Below are positions 42,292 through 45,371 of a stretch of 45,371 bases of DNA, one piece after another (the first letter of the stretch is position 1; each line of letters opens with the position of its first letter). The position numbers were made by a program, and so were the translations under genes. The notes beneath the pieces were generated by a model, which saw nothing but the letters and a program-made list of their open reading frames with translations, did not search any database and had not been told where the DNA came from. The DNA comes from Alphaproteobacteria bacterium (GTDB lineage Bacteria; Pseudomonadota; Alphaproteobacteria; Caulobacterales; Aquidulcibacteraceae): contig JAGWZH010000015.1 in assembly GCA_018971945.1 (NCBI GenBank), positions 1 to 45,371 of the forward strand, written 5' to 3'.

Positions 42292-43161
42292 ATGGCGCAA
42301 TGGGCTCTGGCCATGCACGGGGGCGCAGGCCCCACCCGCAAAAAGACTTACGACGCCGAAGAAGCCCACATGGCGGAGCTCCTGGCCCAAGGGGCGGCGA
42401 TGCTCGCAGGGGGCGCGCCAGCGCTGGACGTGGTCCAAACCATGGTGACCGCGCTGGAGGAAAGCGGGCTGCATGTGGCGGGGCGCGGGGCCTCTCCCAA
42501 CGCGGATGGGATTTTTGAGCTCGACGCCTCGATCATGGACGGACCGACGCGAAAGGCCGGTGCGGTCGCGGCGCTTGTGGGGCTGCGGTCCCCTATCGCG
42601 GCCGCGCGGGCGGTGATGGACAAGACCCCGCATGTCCTGCTCGCAGGGGCGGGCGCGGCCGCCTTCGCCAGGGCGCAGGGCTTGGCGGAGGTGGATGATC
42701 CACCAGCGTACTACACGCCAGCAGCGACGCGGCCGGCGGCGCCCGGAGAGCTTGCGCATGGTACGGTGGGCGCGGTGGCTTGCGACCGAGAGGGGCGGTT
42801 GGCTGCGGCGACCTCCACGGGGGGCCTTTTGCGCAAAACGCCAGGCCGGGTCGGCGACGTCCCTTTGATCGGCGCGGGGACCTGGGCTGACGGTCGCGTC
42901 GCTGTCAGCTGCACTGGTCAAGGGGAGTATTTCATCCGCGCGAATGTGGCGGCGGACGTTTCAGCGCGCATGCACTACGCGCGGCAATCGCTCCACGCGG
43001 CGGCTGCGGGCGCTCTGGCGGATATGGAGCGCCTCGGGGGCGATGGGGGGCTGATCGCGGTCTCGGCGGAAGGCGAGGCGACGACGCCCTATGTCAGCGA
43101 AGGCATGAAACGAGCCATCGCCACGCAGGGCGGCCTGCGCGAGGTTAAGACTTTTCGATGA
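42292..43161 (+). CDS. Isoaspartyl peptidase/L-asparaginase (Ntn-hydrolase, plant-type)
   Basis: 289 residues of the Ntn-hydrolase asparaginase family. The nucleophile after autocleavage is Thr158 in ELAHGTVGAVA, preceded by the linker. Other family segments are AMHGGAGP at the N-terminus, and TSTGGLLRKTPGRVGDVPLI then GAGTWAD downstream of the cleavage site. It removes beta-aspartyl residues from dipeptides or hydrolyses asparagine. AGAGG is 7 nt before the ATG at 42292. The stop codon overlaps the next gene by ATGA. Confidence 0.92.
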   Translation: MAQWALAMHGGAGPTRKKTYDAEEAHMAELLAQGAAMLAGGAPALDVVQTMVTALEESGLHVAGRGASPNADGIFELDASIMDGPTRKAGAVAALVGLRSPIAAARAVMDKTPHVLLAGAGAAAFARAQGLAEVDDPPAYYTPAATRPAAPGELAHGTVGAVACDREGRLAAATSTGGLLRKTPGRVGDVPLIGAGTWADGRVAVSCTGQGEYFIRANVAADVSARMHYARQSLHAAAAGALADMERLGGDGGLIAVSAEGEATTPYVSEGMKRAIATQGGLREVKTFR

Positions 43162-43772
43162 GGCCAAGTTTTCTGGAAGCTGCGGAGCTGGCGCGGGTCG
43201 CGGCGGCGCTACAGACGACAGCACGGCCAGAAAAGTGGCGACGCCAGACGATCCAGGCGACCGAGCGGCTGCGGCCCAGCATGCTGATTTCGGCCCCAGA
43301 GGCGGCAGGCCTGCGGGCGGCTTGGGCGTTGGCGCAGGTCAGCAGATTCGCGCCGCTGGCGGGGCTGGGTTGGAGCCCGTCAGGACGGCATTGGGCGCGG
43401 CCTTTAGGTCCCGGGGCGCGCCTGCGCTTTGAGGTGCGTGAGCTGGAGACCGGAATGGGCGGCGGTCTGCCGGGACTCTTGATGCAAGCCATGTCTCGTC
43501 CGCCAACGACGCCGGCCCTGATTCTATTCCTGAGCGCCGGCTGGGGGGCGGGGACCTTGGCCAGAGCGGGGCGCGACCACCGCGTTCGGGGCCGCGCGGC
43601 GCAGTGGCGGCGATGCTATTTGCTCGCAGACGCCACGTGTCTTGCGCTGCACCCCAAGACGCGGCTTCCGACCAAGGCTTGCTCCTTGGATCGGCAAGAG
43701 GGCCGCGGCGCGCTCCCTGCGGCCACATCGAGCGCCAGGATCGGTCCGAAACAATCCGCGCCTGCGCCTTAG
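43158..43772 (+). CDS. Hypothetical protein coupled to the isoaspartyl peptidase
   Basis: 204 residues starting within the stop of the peptidase gene (ATGA overlap). It is Arg/Ala-rich, with mostly coding-like third positions through about residue 130 and somewhat weaker thereafter. A hydrophobic strand ALILFLSAGWGAG lies near 119-131. No family recognised. The coupling suggests a partner role, but the antisense frame is also open over part of this region, so moderate confidence only. Confidence 0.55.
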   Translation: MRPSFLEAAELARVAAALQTTARPEKWRRQTIQATERLRPSMLISAPEAAGLRAAWALAQVSRFAPLAGLGWSPSGRHWARPLGPGARLRFEVRELETGMGGGLPGLLMQAMSRPPTTPALILFLSAGWGAGTLARAGRDHRVRGRAAQWRRCYLLADATCLALHPKTRLPTKACSLDRQEGRGALPAATSSARIGPKQSAPAP

Positions 43773-43892
43773 CCTCCGCCGCAATCTTGACGAGGAAAGG
43801 CGACCGCCGCTTCGGGATCCCCCTATCGACCGCCAGGACCCGGAGAGGGCGCTATAAGAGAGACGTTTGCGAGGCCCTTGCTTGTTCAGTAT

Positions 43893-44426
43893 ATGCCGAG
43901 AATGCGAGGCTATTTCGGCATCGGAGCGGAGGGGATCTCCAAACCCATGAATTTGGGCGCTTTGATGCGCACAGCCCACGCGTTTGGCGCCAGCTTCTTT
44001 TTCACCGTCGACGCCCATCCCAAAGTGCGGGAGGCCTATCGATCGGACACTTCGCGGTCGTTTGAGCACTTGCCTTACTATCATTTCGCCAGCGTGGAGA
44101 ACCTCTTGCTGCCCAAGGGCTGTTTGCTTGTGGGGGTGGAGCTCACTGATGATGCGGTGGCGTTGCCCGTCTTCCGCCACCCGCCGGCGGCGGCCTATGT
44201 CTTGGGCCGAGAACTCGGCTCGCTCAGCAAAGAAATGCAGGCGCACTGCGCTTATATCGTGAAGATCCCGACAAAATTCTGCCTGAACGTGGGCTTGGCG
44301 GGAGCGCTTGTGATGTATGATCGCGCGATTGCGATGGGGGGCTATCCGGCGCGGCCATTGATGCCTGGGGGTCCCCCGCCGCCCTTGACCGATAAGCCCA
44401 GACGGCGCGGAGAGGCCTCCTCCTGA
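43893..44426 (+). CDS. SpoU/TrmH-family RNA methyltransferase
   Basis: 177 residues of the SPOUT class. The three family motifs are visible: motif 1 KPMNLGALMRTAHAFGA (about 19-35), motif 2 YVLGRELGSLS (about 104-114), and motif 3 VKIPTKFCLNVGLAGALVMYD (about 125-145), which form the trefoil knot and SAM site. It probably 2'-O-methylates a tRNA or rRNA nucleoside; the target is not readable. Its start is uncertain (ATG 43893 or 43902). Confidence 0.88.
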   Translation: MPRMRGYFGIGAEGISKPMNLGALMRTAHAFGASFFFTVDAHPKVREAYRSDTSRSFEHLPYYHFASVENLLLPKGCLLVGVELTDDAVALPVFRHPPAAAYVLGRELGSLSKEMQAHCAYIVKIPTKFCLNVGLAGALVMYDRAIAMGGYPARPLMPGGPPPPLTDKPRRRGEASS

Positions 44427-44603
44427 TTGTCGCTGTGGGGTCGGGTCAGCCTGGGGCGGACCTGCTTGCGCGGCTTCGTCACGTTTGGTCGGCTTCGCAT
44501 TCGATCGGCTGGGACCGCCATGGCGTATCGTCCGCCGTGTTTGTGTTGCAGCCTGCGCCTCTGGCGCGCATTTTGAGCGAGGCTTTGGTTTTGCTGGACG
44601 ATT

Positions 44604-45371
44604 ATGACCCCCTGTCGATCCCCTTGCGCTTGGCTTTCCGCCATCGAACGCAGACGGCCCCGGGCCGCGGCTTTTTTGGCTCTCTTCGCATGGGCCTGCG
44701 CTTCGCCGCCGGCGACGGCGCCGCCGCAGTCGACGATTTTGGAGACGCACAGCTATTCTGCGCGCGGGAACGAGCCTTTCTGGCGGCTCGACCTGAGCGA
44801 TCGGGGAGTGAGGTTCGCCACACCGGAACGCCAGGTGAGCTCGGAAGAGCCCGCCGTCAGAGCGTCGGCGTCTGCAGCGCCCAGCTGGCGCGGCTTCAGC
44901 GTCCAGATCGCAGGGGAGAACCTCGTCGTCGATATCGAACCCTTGATCTGCCGGGACAGCATGAGCGGACAATTTTATCCCGAAACCGTCTCCGTGACGT
45001 TTGACGGCGCGAGCCTCTCGGGTTGCGGCGGCGCGCCTATGGATCTGCTCGTGGGCAGCTGGCGGCTTGAAGCGATCGGCGCAGTGACGGGGTCGCCGGG
45101 GCCGCAGGGCGCTTTTCTCACGATCGACGCAGATGGGCGGTTGTCGGGATCAACAGGCTGTAATCGCATGTTTGGTCAGCTGATGGCGACGGGCGAGGGA
45201 ATCGCAATTACCGGCCTCGGCACGACCAGGATGGCATGCCTTGATCCGGCCCTGGCTCTGCAAGAGAGACGCGTTACCCAAGGCTTGGCTGGGGCCACCG
45301 CGTTTTCCATAGATTTTCAAGGCCGGCTTTTATTGCCCCATGACGCAAGCGATCCTCTGCGATGGGTGCGG
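44604..45371 (+). CDS. Lipoprotein-like protein with COG3650-type module and META/HslJ domain, 3'-truncated by window edge
   Basis: Open from the ATG at 44604 to the window end (256 codons, no stop). A hydrophobic leader (AAAFLALFAWAC) suggests a lipoprotein or Sec signal. Next comes SYSARGNEPFWRLDLSDRGV, then the C-x2-SM ... LSGC module (CRDSMSGQFYPETVSVTF, ASLSGCGG). Then a META domain: LVGSWRLEAIG, SGSTGCNRMFGQL and GLGTTRMACL. META/HslJ proteins are envelope proteins linked to heat and novobiocin resistance in E. coli. The first module resembles that of the lipoprotein at 39561. The start is uncertain because no strong Shine-Dalgarno is visible. Confidence 0.8.
   Translation, partial: MTPCRSPCAWLSAIERRRPRAAAFLALFAWACASPPATAPPQSTILETHSYSARGNEPFWRLDLSDRGVRFATPERQVSSEEPAVRASASAAPSWRGFSVQIAGENLVVDIEPLICRDSMSGQFYPETVSVTFDGASLSGCGGAPMDLLVGSWRLEAIGAVTGSPGPQGAFLTIDADGRLSGSTGCNRMFGQLMATGEGIAITGLGTTRMACLDPALALQERRVTQGLAGATAFSIDFQGRLLLPHDASDPLRWVR

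Noticed and set aside
43524-44972. 482-codon minus-strand ORF opposite the SpoU methyltransferase
   Set aside because: Arg/Gly/Pro-rich with no domain; the plus-strand methyltransferase motifs are unambiguous.

Overview
The window is a gene-dense, GC-rich piece of a bacterial chromosome, most likely from an alphaproteobacterium of the Caulobacterales/Parvularculales/Hyphomonadaceae type. This is inferred from a GapR (DUF2312) protein, a TacA-like sigma-54 response regulator, a zinc-free short L36, a MotA of the long type, a TonB-dependent receptor, and a 6S RNA sitting next to the 5-formyl-THF cyclo-ligase gene. I see no tRNA, rRNA, CRISPR array, complete insertion sequence or prophage. Most of the window is ordinary housekeeping and envelope content.

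Layout. 1-7.7 kb: the 3' part of an alkaline-phosphatase-superfamily gene, a GT9 heptosyltransferase-like gene, leuA with a candidate leucine-rich leader peptide, a VTT/TVP38 membrane protein, a GIY-YIG-like protein, a 2OG-Fe(II) oxygenase and a serine hydrolase. 7.7-13.4 kb: a small frameshifted gene, then a minus-strand block read 6S RNA, 5-formyl-THF cyclo-ligase, yebC, O-antigen-ligase-like protein, ruvC, ruvA, ruvB. 13.5-16 kb: a TonB-dependent receptor broken by one in-frame amber codon. 16-24 kb: PQQ-type sugar dehydrogenase, small membrane protein, suhB, GPH sugar symporter, WecG/TagA glycosyltransferase, mnmC, Ala-rich lipoprotein, motA. 24-25.5 kb: an accessory patch with two minisatellite arrays, a decayed transposase fragment and a small secreted protein. 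25.5-34 kb: MFS exporter, lytic transglycosylase, rpmJ, a TPR lipoprotein plus alpha/beta hydrolase pair, gapR, TetR and a sigma-54 regulator. 33.6-45.4 kb: AarF/UbiB kinase, SDR, a third minisatellite, a repeat-rich lipoprotein, lysoplasmalogenase, EamA transporter, a lipoprotein, a YkgJ cysteine-cluster protein, quinone oxidoreductase, a beta-aspartyl peptidase, an unknown coupled protein, a SpoU methyltransferase and a truncated META-domain lipoprotein.

The observations that best repay a second look are these. (1) leuA has a candidate leader: a 30-codon Leu-rich ORF with its own Shine-Dalgarno whose 5' end can pair over 11 bp with the leuA Shine-Dalgarno. (2) Three intergenic minisatellites (14-15 bp units starting with G-runs) appear to share one unit design; one lies directly 5' of an MFS gene. 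(3) Single lesions (an amber codon, a frameshift) sit in otherwise well-kept genes. (4) The alkaline-phosphatase homologue has lost the canonical metal-binding histidines.
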